Notes: generated by a model not told the origin, from the letters alone. A stretch of DNA of 64,000 nucleotides from Olsenella profusa F0195 (GCF_000468755.1 NZ_AWEZ01000067.1:1-64000), one strand, 5' to 3'. Shown: positions 7,285-16,157, numbered from the stretch's first letter. Translations and numbers: made by a program.

Positions 7285-7746
7285 CTACTCGGCGTCCTCT
7301 GCGGACTCCTCGACCTTCTCTACTTCTTTGACCTTCTCGACCTTCTTGACGCTGGACGAGCCAGCCTTGCCGGCCTTCCTGACGGACTCGGTCACGAGCT
7401 CGATGATGACGACCTCGGCGGCGTCACCTTTGCGGGGGCCGAGCCTCATGATACGCGTATAGCCGCCATTGCGGTCGGCCCACTGGCCCTGTGCGGCACG
7501 GTCGAAGACCTCGCGCACGAGCTCCTTGTCGCCCACCAGCCTGATGGCGAGGCGACGAGCGTGCAGGTCGCCCCTCTTGGCCCACGTGACCACGCGGTCC
7601 ACGTCGGAACGAATGGCCTTGGCGCGCGGCTCGAGGGTCTTGATGCGATCGTTGGCAAAGAGGGCCGCAACGAGGCCCCTCTTCATCGCCCTGGTATGGC
7701 TGGCATCGGTGCCGAGCTTCATACCCCTCTTCTTGTTGTGTCTCAT
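7285..7746 (-). CDS. rplQ: 50S ribosomal protein L17
   Basis: Large-subunit protein lining the exit-tunnel region. The first 118 residues match L17 (MRHNKKRGMKLG start, TLEPRAKAIRSDVDRVV, then the GGYTRIMRLGPRKGDAA block). The start at 7746 is chosen over 7764 because MRHNK is the family N-terminus and GGAG stands upstream. A charged tail of about 35 residues follows, built of KVEKV/KEVEKVEE repeats, probably disordered. rplQ follows rpoA as in the classic alpha operon. Confidence 0.95.
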   Translation of the reverse strand: MRHNKKRGMKLGTDASHTRAMKRGLVAALFANDRIKTLEPRAKAIRSDVDRVVTWAKRGDLHARRLAIRLVGDKELVREVFDRAAQGQWADRNGGYTRIMRLGPRKGDAAEVVIIELVTESVRKAGKAGSSSVKKVEKVKEVEKVEESAEDAE

Positions 7747-7782
7747 GGTCTGGTTACTCCTCATTCAAACGAGCGACGAACC

Positions 7783-8724
7783 CTAGGCCTTGAGACCAAG
7801 GCCCATCTCCTCGAGCTTGTCCTTGACTTCCTCGATGGACTTGACGCCAAAGTTGCGGATGTTGAGCAGGTCGTTCTCGGAGAAATCGACCAGCTGGCGC
7901 ACGGAGTGGATGCCGGCGCGCTTGAGGCAGTTGTAGGAGCGGACGGAGAGATCCAGATCCTCGATCTGCTTGTCAAGCTCGGTGTTGTCCTCCTCCCCGC
8001 CCTCGGCGAAGATCGAGACGTCCTCCTGGGGCTCCTCCTCCACGGAGACGCTCATGAAGGCACTCATGTGCTGATTGATGATGTTCGCGGCCTCGACGAC
8101 GGCATCGCGCGGGCTCAGGGAGCCGTTCGTCTCCACCTCAAGCACGAGACGGTCGTAATCGGTGTGCTGGCCGACGCGGCAGGGCTCGACGCTCTTGGCG
8201 CACCGATGCACGGGAGAGTAGAGCGAGTCCACATGGATGATGCCGATGGGGTCGCTGTCGCGCTCGTTGTCGGCACCGGAGACGTAGCCGCGGCCGCACC
8301 CGATGCGCATCTGCATGGAGAGGTGGGCACCCTCGCCCAGCGTGCAGATCACATGGTCGGCATTGACGAGCTCGAACTCGGCAGGAACCTTGAAGTCCCC
8401 ACCCGTGACGGTGCAGGGACCATCGATCGAGATGGAGGCGGTCGCCTCGCTACCCGTGCCCACGCTGCGGAACACGAGGCCCTTCACGTTGAGCACGATG
8501 TCGGTGACATCCTCGTAGACGCCCTCGACGGTCGTGAACTCGTGCTGAACGCCATCGATCTGGATGGCCTCGACCGCAGCGCCCTCGAGGGAGGACAACA
8601 GCACGCGACGCAGGGAATTACCCAACGTATCGCCATAGCCGCGCTCGAGCGGCTCGGCGGAGATGCGCGCCACGTTCTCGCTGACCTCCTCAACGGAAAC
8701 CTGTGGGCGGATGAATTCTGACAT
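7783..8724 (-). CDS. rpoA: RNA polymerase alpha subunit
   Basis: Dimerises through its N-terminal domain to nucleate assembly of beta and beta', and contacts UP elements and activators through its C-terminal domain. The 313-residue product shows the N-terminal GNSLRRVLLSSLEGAAV block and, after an acidic linker, an alpha-CTD with helix-hairpin-helix features (VRSYNCLKRAGIHSVRQL, then LLNIRNFGVKSIEEV). GGAGG precedes the ATG. It lies between rpsD and rplQ in alpha-operon order. Confidence 0.97.
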   Translation of the reverse strand: MSEFIRPQVSVEEVSENVARISAEPLERGYGDTLGNSLRRVLLSSLEGAAVEAIQIDGVQHEFTTVEGVYEDVTDIVLNVKGLVFRSVGTGSEATASISIDGPCTVTGGDFKVPAEFELVNADHVICTLGEGAHLSMQMRIGCGRGYVSGADNERDSDPIGIIHVDSLYSPVHRCAKSVEPCRVGQHTDYDRLVLEVETNGSLSPRDAVVEAANIINQHMSAFMSVSVEEEPQEDVSIFAEGGEEDNTELDKQIEDLDLSVRSYNCLKRAGIHSVRQLVDFSENDLLNIRNFGVKSIEEVKDKLEEMGLGLKA

Positions 8725-8746
8725 GAAATCCTCCTACCTGTTCGCG

Positions 8747-9340
8747 TTACTTGGAGTAAAGCTCGACGATGAGCTGGGCATCGATCTCGAGATCGATCTG
8801 GTCGCGGACAGGAGTCTGAAGCACGGTGCCCTGGAGCCTTTCGATGTCAACCTCGAGCCATGCGGGAACGGCCATGTGCTCGGAGGAGACGATGGCCTCC
8901 TTGATGGGGAGCAGATCCTTGGCCTTGGGGGCCACAGATACGACGTCTGCGGCCTTCACCTGGTAGGAGGGGATGTCGACGCGCTTGCCGTTCACGTTGA
9001 TGTGACCATGGCGCACGGTCTGACGGGCCTCCTTGCGGGTGCGGGCAAAGCCGAGGCGGAAGACCACGTTGTCGAGACGGCTCTCGAGCAGGCTCATCAG
9101 GTTGTCACCGGTGATGCCCTCGGTCTTCATGGCCTTGTCGTAGTAGCCACGGAACTGCTTCTCGAGGACGCCATAGATGAACTTGGCCTTCTGCTTCTCG
9201 CGCAGCTGGGCGCCGTACTCACTCTCCTGACGGCGGCGACGGCGAGGCTGACGGTTGGACTTCTTGTTGATGCCCATCGCGATCGGATCGATCCCGAGCT
9301 GGCGGCACCTCTTGAGGACAGGGGTCCTATCAACTGCCAT
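8747..9340 (-). CDS. rpsD: 30S ribosomal protein S4
   Basis: Primary 16S rRNA binder that starts assembly of the 30S body. The product has 197 residues with the S4 RNA-binding domain at about 88-150 (SRLDNVVFRLGFARTRKEAR through VNGKRVDIPSY). The N-terminal Cys zinc site of some S4 proteins is absent (only one early Cys), so this is the zinc-free form. It follows rpsK by 18 bases in the alpha operon. Confidence 0.97.
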   Translation of the reverse strand: MAVDRTPVLKRCRQLGIDPIAMGINKKSNRQPRRRRRQESEYGAQLREKQKAKFIYGVLEKQFRGYYDKAMKTEGITGDNLMSLLESRLDNVVFRLGFARTRKEARQTVRHGHINVNGKRVDIPSYQVKAADVVSVAPKAKDLLPIKEAIVSSEHMAVPAWLEVDIERLQGTVLQTPVRDQIDLEIDAQLIVELYSK

Positions 9341-9358
9341 GTGTTCTGTCCTTCCTTG

Positions 9359-9757
9359 CTACACGCGACGACGCTTGCACGGACGGCAACCGTTGTGCGG
9401 AATGGGGGTCTTGTCCTGAATGCCCGAGACCTCGAGGCCGGCGGCCTGGAGCGAGCGGATGGCGGTCTCGCGGCCGGAACCGGGGCCCTTCACGAACACG
9501 GCGACCTTGTGCAGGCCGTGCTCCATGGCCGCCTTGGCGCACGCCTCGGCTGCGACCTGGGCCGCGAATGGGGTGGACTTGCGGGAGCCCTTGAAGCCCA
9601 CGGTGCCGCCCGACTGCCAGGCGATGACGTTGCCCGCGGGGTCGGTGATGGAGATGATGGTGTTGTTGAACGTGCTCTTGATGTGGGCCTGGCCCACGGC
9701 GATGTTCTTGCGCTCGGCGCGGCGGACGCGCGTGTGCTGCTGGTTCTTCTTAGGCAT
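9359..9757 (-). CDS. rpsK: 30S ribosomal protein S11
   Basis: Platform protein of the small subunit near the mRNA exit. The 132-residue product ends in the basic [14 protein letters not shown] typical of S11 and includes the conserved [13 protein letters not shown] block. The start at 9757 (MPKKNQQ) is preferred to the in-frame extension to 9844, which runs into rpsM. It is separated from rpsM by ten bases. Confidence 0.97.
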   Translation of the reverse strand: MPKKNQQHTRVRRAERKNIAVGQAHIKSTFNNTIISITDPAGNVIAWQSGGTVGFKGSRKSTPFAAQVAAEACAKAAMEHGLHKVAVFVKGPGSGRETAIRSLQAAGLEVSGIQDKTPIPHNGCRPCKRRRV

Positions 9758-9767
9758 GCTCTGCTCC

Positions 9768-10139
9768 CTAGCCCCTCTTCCTGGCACCGATCTGACGCTT
9801 CTTGCCCTTGCGGGTGCGAGCGTTGGTGTGGGTGCGCTGGCCATGGACGGGGAGGCCCTTGCGGTGACGGAGGCCGCGGTAGCAGCCGATCTCCATCAGG
9901 CGGGCGGTGTTCTGACGCACCTCGCGGCGGAGGTCGCCCTCCGTGGTGAAGTGAGCGCCGATGCAGTCGCGGATCTTGGTGACCTCATCCTCGGTCAGGT
10001 CCTTGACGCGGGTGTCGGGGTTCACGCCGCACTCGGCGCAGATTCGCTTGGCGCTGGTTGCGCCGATGCCATACAGATAGGTAAGACCGACCTCGGTGCG
10101 CTTGTCGCGCGGGAGGTCGACACCGTTGATACGTGCCAA
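9768..10139 (-). CDS. rpsM: 30S ribosomal protein S13
   Basis: Head protein of the 30S subunit that contacts P-site tRNA and 23S rRNA. The 123-residue protein starts [14 protein letters not shown] and ends with the basic [16 protein letters not shown] tail, as usual. GAGAGGAG stands before the start; rpmJ lies 15 bases upstream. Confidence 0.97.
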   Translation of the reverse strand: MARINGVDLPRDKRTEVGLTYLYGIGATSAKRICAECGVNPDTRVKDLTEDEVTKIRDCIGAHFTTEGDLRREVRQNTARLMEIGCYRGLRHRKGLPVHGQRTHTNARTRKGKKRQIGARKRG

Positions 10140-10154
10140 CTTCGAGCTCCTCTC

Positions 10155-10268
10155 TTAGCCCTGACGCTGCTTGTGGCGGGGGTTTTCGCAGATCACGTAC
10201 ACCTTGCCATGGCGACGAATGATCTTGCACTTGTCGCACATCTTCTTAACCGAAGGACGTACCTTCAT
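10155..10268 (-). CDS. rpmJ: 50S ribosomal protein L36 (zinc form)
   Basis: A 37-residue protein, too short for many gene finders, read from ATG 10268. It starts [14 protein letters not shown] and ends [11 protein letters not shown]. Cys11, Cys14, Cys27 and His32 form the zinc ribbon, so this is the zinc-binding form. It sits in the conserved infA-rpmJ-rpsM-rpsK order. The 116 bases before it, after infA, hold a CCGGTAG (10280-10286) / CTACCGG (10307-10313) inverted repeat of unknown role. Confidence 0.95.
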   Translation of the reverse strand: MKVRPSVKKMCDKCKIIRRHGKVYVICENPRHKQRQG

Positions 10269-10384
10269 CATGCTTCCTTCCGGTAGTTCTCATACGAACC
10301 GTCGTGCTACCGGTAGAGCCAGGTGGAGCTGGCCTACCTTATCTTGTCGCCCAGCCGCAGGCGTGAACGTCGATGCTGCCATCG

Positions 10385-10603
10385 CTACTTGTAGCGATAG
10401 GTGATGCGACCCCTCGTGAGGTCGTAGGGGGAAATCTCGACGACGACCCTGTCGCCGGGAAGGATTCGAATGTAGTTCATGCGAATCTTGCCAGAGATGG
10501 TGCACAGGATGGTCTTGCCGTTTTCGAGCTCGACGTTGAACATTGCATTGGGAAGGGGTTCGATAACCTTACCCTCGAGCTCGATGCCGTCTTGCTTTGC
10601 CAC
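10385..10603 (-). CDS. infA: Translation initiation factor IF-1
   Basis: Binds the 30S A-site and helps IF-2 and IF-3 during initiation. The 72-residue OB-fold protein has [20 protein letters not shown] and the C-terminal [13 protein letters not shown]. The start is GTG 10603 (AKQDG begins at residue 2), giving exactly the usual length; the open frame upstream is not conserved. AGGT stands just before it. A minus-strand TATGAT at 10646-10641 may be a -10 for an infA-rpmJ-led transcript. Confidence 0.95.
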   Translation of the reverse strand: MAKQDGIELEGKVIEPLPNAMFNVELENGKTILCTISGKIRMNYIRILPGDRVVVEISPYDLTRGRITYRYK

Positions 10604-10718
10604 CTTACCTACTTTCTGTCGCGAGCCACAGCAATTCCATATCATACAGAAAACCACACATATTCATCCCTCCCCCGCACGGAACTACACATTTCCTGCG
10701 AAGAGGGAGGGTGTGTCA

Positions 10719-11606
10719 TCAGCTCTCAGGGGCGTCCGCGGACTCTGGGGGAGCGTCCTGGCCCTCGGGCGCCTCCCCTTCCGACGCGCCCTCCGCCTGG
10801 GCATCGTCCGCCCCCTCCGCATCGGAGCCACCCTGCATCGCACACCACGGGCCAAGCTCGTCCGCCGTAAGGATGAGGGGGCCGTCCTCGGTGATGGCAA
10901 CGGTGTTCTCGAAGTGAGCCGCCGGCATGTCGTCATCCGTGACCACCGTCCACCCATTGGGCAGCGTGTGATTGTCATAGGCGCCAAGCGTGATCATGGG
11001 CTCGATGGCAATGACCATCCCCACCTGCAGCTTGACTCCGCGGCCCCGCTTGCCATAGTTGGGGACGTTGGGATCCTCGTGCATGGCATGGCCGACACCG
11101 TGGCCCACGTACTCGCGCACCACGCCATAGCCGTTCTCCTCGGCAAGCGACTGCACCGCATGGCCGATGTCGCCGAGATGGTTGCCGGGAAGCGCCTGCT
11201 CGATGCCCGCCTTGAGGCAATCACGCGCGACATCGCACAGCCCTTGCACGGTGGTGGAGACGGCGCCCACATAGAACGTCCAGGCATTGTCACCCACCCA
11301 GCCACCATACGTGGCACCCGCGTCGATGGAGATGATGTCGCCCTCCGAAAGCGTGACGGTGGGCGAGGGGATGCCATGCACGATCTGCTCGTTGGTGGAG
11401 GTGCAGATGCTTCCCGGAAAGCCATCGTAGCCCTTGAACGTGGGCCTTGCCCCACACTCGCGGATGAAGAGCTCGACCGCCCGATCTATCTCCTTGGTGG
11501 AGACACCCGGACGCACGAGGCTGCCCGCCCGGCGCAGAGCCTGCTTGGCGAGCGACCCCGCAGCCCCCATCTGCTCGATCTCGGCCTCTGTCCTGATGTG
11601 AATCAT
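10719..11606 (-). CDS. map: Methionine aminopeptidase, type I, with acidic tail
   Basis: Removes the initiator Met from new proteins in the cytosol. The metal ligands are all visible: Asp95 (SIDAGA), Asp106 (GDNAWTF), His169 (VGHGVGH), Glu202 (AIEPM) and Glu233 (HFENT), with His78 in the substrate site. After the catalytic core (about 250 residues) comes an unusual 44-residue acidic, Ala/Glu/Pro-rich tail. ATG 11606 overlaps the adk stop by four bases (ATGA), as is common for adk-map pairs. Confidence 0.95.
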   Translation of the reverse strand: MIHIRTEAEIEQMGAAGSLAKQALRRAGSLVRPGVSTKEIDRAVELFIRECGARPTFKGYDGFPGSICTSTNEQIVHGIPSPTVTLSEGDIISIDAGATYGGWVGDNAWTFYVGAVSTTVQGLCDVARDCLKAGIEQALPGNHLGDIGHAVQSLAEENGYGVVREYVGHGVGHAMHEDPNVPNYGKRGRGVKLQVGMVIAIEPMITLGAYDNHTLPNGWTVVTDDDMPAAHFENTVAITEDGPLILTADELGPWCAMQGGSDAEGADDAQAEGASEGEAPEGQDAPPESADAPES

Positions 11607-12229
11607 AGGCCCAGCAGGGACTTGACGTCCGCGTAGACCTCGTTCACGTCGCGATCGCCGTCGACCTGCTTCAGGATGCCGTGACCGGCGTAGTACTCCA
11701 CGAGGGGTGCCGTCTTATTCCCGTAGGTCTCCAGGCGCTGGGCGATCGTCTCGGGTTTGTCATCGTCACGCTGGTACATTTCGCCGCCGCAGCGGGGACA
11801 CGCATCCACGCCCGCTTGGGCGGTGTAGCCACACTCGCGGCAGGTACGACGTGAGCTCAGACGATTGATGATGACCTCGGGCCTGACATCCACGAGCAGC
11901 GCGACGTCGAGGTCGATGCCCATGTCCTTGAGCTCGGAGTCGAGCACGACGGCCTGCTGGCTGTTGCGCGGGAAGCCATCAAGGATGAAGCCCCTCTTGG
12001 CATCGTCCTCCTGCAGGCGCTCCTTCACGAGGTTGATCACGAGCTTATCGGGCACGAGCCTACCCGCGTCCATGTAGCCCTTGGCCTCCTTGCCCAGCTT
12101 GCTCTGCGCCTTGACGGCGGCACGGAGCAGGTCGCCCGTTGAGATGTGCGCAAGACCGTACTCGGCGACGAGCCGCTGTGCCTGCGTACCCTTACCAGCG
12201 CCCGGGGCGCCTAGGAGAACGATGTTCAT
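11603..12229 (-). CDS. adk: Adenylate kinase (zinc LID form)
   Basis: Interconverts ATP+AMP and two ADP. The 208-residue protein has the P-loop GAPGAGKGTQ (7-16), the AMP-binding STGDLLR and FILDGFPRN segments, and a zinc-binding LID with Cys130, Cys133, Cys144 and Cys147. The start at 12229 is preceded by GAGAGGAAAG; the longer frame to 12280 is not conserved. In many relatives adk directly follows secY; here 490 bases with a palindromic element and a terminator separate them, so adk probably has its own promoter. Confidence 0.95.
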   Translation of the reverse strand: MNIVLLGAPGAGKGTQAQRLVAEYGLAHISTGDLLRAAVKAQSKLGKEAKGYMDAGRLVPDKLVINLVKERLQEDDAKRGFILDGFPRNSQQAVVLDSELKDMGIDLDVALLVDVRPEVIINRLSSRRTCRECGYTAQAGVDACPRCGGEMYQRDDDKPETIAQRLETYGNKTAPLVEYYAGHGILKQVDGDRDVNEVYADVKSLLGL

Positions 12230-12340
12230 GCTTTCCTCTCTCTCGAGTGGTGTCTTCGTCCCTCTGACCAACGTGTGCATGAGTCAAGTCTACACGCCTC
12301 GTCCTCGTTCTGGCACGGGTTTCCGGCAGAGAGGGGTCCT

Positions 12341-12414
12341 CGGCGCACACAGTTCCCACCCCTGTGCGCCGGGTGGGCCTCCAGGGACCCGGCTCGGGCA
12401 TCCGTGACGGTATA
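12341..12414 (-). promoter_or_regulatory. adk upstream region: possible -10 and leader hairpin
   Basis: A TATACC (12414-12409, minus strand) could be the -10 for adk, but no convincing -35 is seen. Downstream, CGGCGCACA (12341-12349) pairs perfectly with TGTGCGCCG (12363-12371), placing a 9-bp hairpin about 110 bases before the adk start. This could stabilise or regulate the leader. Confidence 0.3.
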
Positions 12415-12448
12415 TCAGAGCCACGTTAGAGCCACGCGATGGCGGCAT

Positions 12449-12624
12449 GGGAGCGAAAGGGCCCCAAGTGCGTGCCGACATCGAGGCGCAGGGTGGATTC
12501 GTCGGGGAGTCGGGGGCAACCCAGCGCCCTCGCGGACCTCGATCCTGGGCTTTCGTCGCTCGCGGGTGTCGCCAACGCGCCGTGGGCACGCAACCGAGCA
12601 CGCACTTGGGGCCCTTTCGCTCCC
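12449..12624. repeat. Palindromic element A (family with GGGAGCG...GTGCGTGC ends)
   Basis: A 176-bp element with a 27-bp perfect terminal inverted repeat (12449-12475 and 12598-12624; outer end GGGAGCGAAAGG, inner end CAAGTGCGTGC). The interior, read on the minus strand, contains AAAGCCCAGGAT and CTCGATGTCGG, blocks shared with element C, so this copy is in the opposite orientation. A GGCGGCAT stretch just outside is also shared with element E. No gene is inside. It separates secY from adk and resembles a MITE or a REP-type repeat. Confidence 0.75.
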
Positions 12625-12664
12625 CTAGGGGCACATTACCCGCACAGCGGGTGGGGTCCCTGTA

Positions 12665-12696
12665 TGGGAAGGGGCCCGGCCCGAAGGCCCGACCCC
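12665..12696 (-). terminator. Terminator after secY
   Basis: On the minus strand the stretch 12696-12671 folds as GGGGTC with GGGCCCC (one G.T pair) around an inner GGCC-TTCG-GGCC stem, followed by TTCCC. It begins 28 bases after the secY stop. The same TTCCCAT tail follows the terminator after rplL. Confidence 0.55.
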
Positions 12697-12723
12697 TGAG
12701 ACTTCCGCCGCACGATGCGGAAC

Positions 12724-14007
12724 CTACTTGAAGAATCCCTCGTAATTGTGCATCTTGAGCTGAGACTCCAGCTGGGAGATGGTATCCATCGCCACGCCGA
12801 CCATGATGAGCACCGAGGTGCCACCGAAGGCCTGCAGGAGCTGGTTGCCCGTGAGGGAGAACAGGATCGACGGAATCACGGCAAGGGCTGCCATGAAGAG
12901 GGCCCCGGGGAGCGTGATGTGGTCGAGCACACCCTTGATGTAGGACGCGGTGGCGCTGCCGGGACGAACGCCGGGGATGAAGCCGCCGTCCTTGCGGAGC
13001 TGGTCGGACGTCTCGTCGGGATTGAACACCATGGAGGTGTAGAAGTACGCGAAGAAGACGATGAACAGCACCGAGAGCACCCAGTTGAGCCAGCCGGAGG
13101 CCAGCGCGTTGGCGACCGTCTGCACCCATCCCACGTTGGGGAAGAAGACGGCGAGCTGGGCGGGCAGGTACAGCAGAGCGGAGGCGAAGATGATGGGCAC
13201 GACGCCGGCCGTGTTGACCTTGACGGGCAGGTAGGTGGACTGCCCGCCCATCATGCGGCGACCGACGACGCGCTTGGCGTACTGTACCGGGATGCGGCGC
13301 TGGCCACGCTCGATGCGCACGATGAACGGGATGATCAGCATGATGACGAACAGCGTCACGATGGTGATGAGCGAGCCCATGTCGGAGGTGTTCCACGTCT
13401 GCGCGAGCGTGGGGCCAAGGCCGGCCATGATGTTCACGAAGATAATGAGCGACATGCCGTTTCCGATGCCGTACTGGGTGAGCACCTCGCCCAGCCACAT
13501 GATGATGATGCCACCCGTGAGCAGCACCACCACCACGATGACGTTCTCGAGCATCTCGGGGACGCCCGGCATGGCGGAGAAGTTGATGCCCTGGCTCTTG
13601 AACAGGAACAGGTAGCCGATGGCGCTGATGAATGCCAGCGCGATCGTGAGATAGCGCGTGTACTGCGTGATCCGGTTCTGGCCGGCCTCGCCCTCCTTGG
13701 CAAGCTCGCCGAGGGACGGCACGACCGCCTGCATCATCTGGAGGATGATCTGCGCCGTGATGTAGGGCATGATGCCCAGGCTGAACACGGAGACGCGGGC
13801 GAGGCTGCCACCCGAGTACAGGTTGAGCACCGCGAGCGCGCCGCCCTGTGACGTGATGGCCTGGCCCGCCTCGATCCACTGCCTAAAGGGGATGCCCGGT
13901 GCGGGAATGTAGGCGCCCAGTCGGTACAGGAGGAGGATCCCCACCGTGATGAGGAGCTTCTTCCTGAGCTCAGGAACCCTGAAGGCGTTAGCGATTCCCC
14001 TTAGCAC
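12724..14007 (-). CDS. secY: Protein translocase subunit SecY
   Basis: Channel subunit of the SecYEG translocon in the cytoplasmic membrane. The 427-residue protein starts LRGIANAFRVPELRKK, has about ten hydrophobic spans, and includes the GIGNGMSLIIF and YYAxR-like YTRYLTIALAF family segments. The start is a GTG at 14007 overlapping the rplO stop by seven bases (GTGCTAA), so it is translationally coupled. SecE is encoded in this window (46891-47268). Confidence 0.96.
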   Translation of the reverse strand: MLRGIANAFRVPELRKKLLITVGILLLYRLGAYIPAPGIPFRQWIEAGQAITSQGGALAVLNLYSGGSLARVSVFSLGIMPYITAQIILQMMQAVVPSLGELAKEGEAGQNRITQYTRYLTIALAFISAIGYLFLFKSQGINFSAMPGVPEMLENVIVVVVLLTGGIIIMWLGEVLTQYGIGNGMSLIIFVNIMAGLGPTLAQTWNTSDMGSLITIVTLFVIMLIIPFIVRIERGQRRIPVQYAKRVVGRRMMGGQSTYLPVKVNTAGVVPIIFASALLYLPAQLAVFFPNVGWVQTVANALASGWLNWVLSVLFIVFFAYFYTSMVFNPDETSDQLRKDGGFIPGVRPGSATASYIKGVLDHITLPGALFMAALAVIPSILFSLTGNQLLQAFGGTSVLIMVGVAMDTISQLESQLKMHNYEGFFK

Positions 14008-14450
14008 GCCTCTTCGACCTTTCCGCCGACGGCTTCGATCTTGGCCTTGGCCGAAGCGGAGACCTTGTCGACCTTGACGGTGAGCCTCTTGGAGAGATCG
14101 CCGTCGCCCAGGACCTTTACGGGGATGTAGTCATGCTTGATGACGCCCTTGGCCCTGAGAGACTCGGCATCGACGATCTCGCCATCCTCGTAGAGGCCCT
14201 CGAGACGGGCGACGTTGACGGGCGCGAACGCCACGCGGTTGCGGTTCTTGAAGCCGGGGAGCTTGGGCAGACGCATGGCGAGCGGCTGCTGGCCACCCTC
14301 GAAGCCGGCGCCCTTGCCGCCACCGGTGCGGGAGAGCTGACCCTTGGTGCCCCGCCCGGCCGTGGTGCCGTAGCCGGAGGAGGTGCCACGGCCAATGCGC
14401 TTGCGGGCCTTCCGCGCGCCCTCTGCGGGACGAAGATCATTGAGCTGCAT
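14001..14450 (-). CDS. rplO: 50S ribosomal protein L15
   Basis: Late-assembly protein of the large subunit. The 149-residue product has the Gly/Arg-rich N-terminal extension (KRIGRGTSSGYGTTAGRGTK) that threads into 23S rRNA and a globular C-terminal half. It lies between rpmD and secY, in spc order. Confidence 0.96.
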   Translation of the reverse strand: MQLNDLRPAEGARKARKRIGRGTSSGYGTTAGRGTKGQLSRTGGGKGAGFEGGQQPLAMRLPKLPGFKNRNRVAFAPVNVARLEGLYEDGEIVDAESLRAKGVIKHDYIPVKVLGDGDLSKRLTVKVDKVSASAKAKIEAVGGKVEEAC

Positions 14451-14461
14451 GTGGGTGACTC

Positions 14462-14653
14462 CTAGTTCTCTTCTACCTCAACAAGGTGCTTGACCTTGAA
14501 GATCATTCCACGAACGCTCGGGTTGTCGGGCAGCACGGAGACGTCGCCGATCCTGCGAAGTCCCATGGCGCGGCAGGTGCGAGTCTGGTCCTCCTTGACG
14601 GAGGCAACGGCGCTGCGCACGAGCCTGACGGTAAGCTTCTTCTTGTCTGCCAT
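14462..14653 (-). CDS. rpmD: 50S ribosomal protein L30
   Basis: Small 63-residue protein with the L30 fold: KLTVRLVRSAVASVKEDQ, then MGLRRIGDVSVLPDNPSVRG. It is positioned three bases after rpsE and 11 bases before rplO. Confidence 0.95.
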   Translation of the reverse strand: MADKKKLTVRLVRSAVASVKEDQTRTCRAMGLRRIGDVSVLPDNPSVRGMIFKVKHLVEVEEN

Positions 14654-14656
14654 GCC

Positions 14657-15178
14657 TTACGCCTCCTTCCCGTTGAACATCTCGGAGACGGTGAGGCCAC
14701 GACGGTCGGCGGCCTCCTCGGGACTGGTGAGGGACTCGAGGCCCTCGGCGGCAGCCTTGATGCTGTTGAGGGCGTTGTCCGTGCCGAGGGACTTGGACAG
14801 CACGTTGGTGATGCCCGCAAGCTCGAACAGGGGACGGACCGGACCGCCGGCAATGACGCCGGTACCCTCGATGGCGGGCTTGATCAGGACGCGGCCCGCA
14901 CCGTAGTGGCCCTCGACGGCGTGGGGGATGGACCCACCCTCGGTGAGGGGCACCTTGAACATGCTCTTCTTGGCGTCGTCGGCGGCCTTCTGGATGGCCA
15001 GGGGCACCTCGGCGGACTTGCCCATGCCGATGCCAACGTTACCCTTGCCGTCGCCCACGACCACGAGGGCGAGCAGGCTCATGCGGCGGCCACCCTTGAC
15101 GGTCTTGGACACACGGTGGATGTAGACTACGCGCTCCTGAAGATCGGAGTCATTCTGGCGCTTGCGATCACGTGGCAT
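14657..15178 (-). CDS. rpsE: 30S ribosomal protein S5
   Basis: Small-subunit protein affecting decoding fidelity, near the mRNA entry helicase site. The 173-residue product has the N-terminal dsRNA-binding-like domain (RVVYIHRVSKTVKGGRRMSL) and the GGPVRPLFELAGITNVLSKS C-terminal block. It sits in spc order after rplR. Confidence 0.96.
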   Translation of the reverse strand: MPRDRKRQNDSDLQERVVYIHRVSKTVKGGRRMSLLALVVVGDGKGNVGIGMGKSAEVPLAIQKAADDAKKSMFKVPLTEGGSIPHAVEGHYGAGRVLIKPAIEGTGVIAGGPVRPLFELAGITNVLSKSLGTDNALNSIKAAAEGLESLTSPEEAADRRGLTVSEMFNGKEA

Positions 15179-15188
15179 TCAAATCCTC

Positions 15189-15557
15189 CTAGAACTTCAG
15201 GCCCGCTGCACGGGCACCGTCTGCGAGAGCCTTCACACGGCCGTGGTAGATGCGGCCACCGCGGTCGAAGGTGACCTTGCTCACGCCAGACTTCAGGGCG
15301 CGCTCGCCGATGAGCTTGCCGACGAACTCGGCGGCCTCCTTGTTGGAGCCGATCTTGCCCGTGGCACGGAACTCGGGGCTCAGCGTGGAGGCGGAGCAGA
15401 TGGTCTCGCTGGTCACGTCATTGACGACCTGAGCATAGATATGCGCGTTGGTGCGATGCACGGTGAGGCGGGGGCGCTTGGCGGTGCCAAAGACCTTGGC
15501 GCGGACGCGACGCTTGCGACGCTCGAGACCCGCCTTCTTTGCCTGGTACTTGTTCAT
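15189..15557 (-). CDS. rplR: 50S ribosomal protein L18
   Basis: Binds 5S rRNA with L5 and L25 in the central protuberance. The 122-residue product has the basic N-terminus ([17 protein letters not shown]), the [15 protein letters not shown] strand and the [20 protein letters not shown]-terminus of bacterial L18. It lies between rplF and rpsE. Confidence 0.96.
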   Translation of the reverse strand: MNKYQAKKAGLERRKRRVRAKVFGTAKRPRLTVHRTNAHIYAQVVNDVTSETICSASTLSPEFRATGKIGSNKEAAEFVGKLIGERALKSGVSKVTFDRGGRIYHGRVKALADGARAAGLKF

Positions 15558-15575
15558 TCGTTCTCCTTAGCTACG

Positions 15576-15597
15576 CCATCACCTGACGGGGTGATGG
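15576..15597. other. Intra-operon hairpin between rplF and rplR
   Basis: CCATCACC and GGTGATGG form a perfect 8-bp stem with a TGACGG loop in the 63-base gap. Read on the plus strand it is followed by TCTTT; on the coding minus strand there is no T-run. It may be an mRNA processing or stabilising structure. Confidence 0.4.
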
Positions 15598-15620
15598 TCT
15601 TTCCTCTGGGCTGGTGAGGC

Positions 15621-16157
15621 TTACTTGGCGGCCTTGCCGAGCTTCCTGCGGATGTGCTCGCCCTCGTAGTGGATGCCCTTGCCCTTGTACGGCTCGGGCG
15701 GCCTCTTGGCGCGCACCTCGGCGGCCACCTGACCCACCTGCTCCTTGGAGATGCCCTTCACCGTGATGTGGGTGTTGTCGGGCACCTCGAAGGTGATGTT
15801 GTCGGGGCAGGCGTACGCGACGGGGTGCGAGTAGCCCAGCAAGAGGTCGAGGTCCCTGCCCTTGAGCGCGACACGGTAGCCGACGCCCGCGAGCTCGAGC
15901 TTCTTCTCGAAGCCCTCGGAGACGCCGAGCACCATGTTGTTGATGAGCGTGCGCGTGAGGCCCTGCTGGGCGTTGGACTCGGTGGTCTCGTCGTTGCGGA
16001 CCACGCAGATCTCCTCGCCCTCCTGCCTGATGGTCACGAGGTCGGAGAACGTGCGCTCGAGCTCGCCCTTGGAGCCCTTGACGCTCACGTGGCCGCCGTC
16101 GATGGTCACGGTCACACCGGCAGGGACCGTGACAGGCTTCTTACCAATACGAGACAT
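15621..16157 (-). CDS. rplF: 50S ribosomal protein L6
   Basis: Large-subunit protein near the factor-binding region. From ATG 16157 (preceded by GGAGGAG) the product has 178 residues starting MSRIGKKPVTVPAGVTV and ending with the RPPEPYKGKGIHYEGEHIR block of L6. The open frame extends eight codons further, but MSRIGKKP is the family start. The order rpsH-rplF-rplR is conserved. Confidence 0.96.
   Translation of the reverse strand: MSRIGKKPVTVPAGVTVTIDGGHVSVKGSKGELERTFSDLVTIRQEGEEICVVRNDETTESNAQQGLTRTLINNMVLGVSEGFEKKLELAGVGYRVALKGRDLDLLLGYSHPVAYACPDNITFEVPDNTHITVKGISKEQVGQVAAEVRAKRPPEPYKGKGIHYEGEHIRRKLGKAAK

Noticed and set aside
12290-13879. A long minus-strand frame overlapping secY out of phase
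   Set aside because: Shifted frame of secY running through element A; no family similarity.
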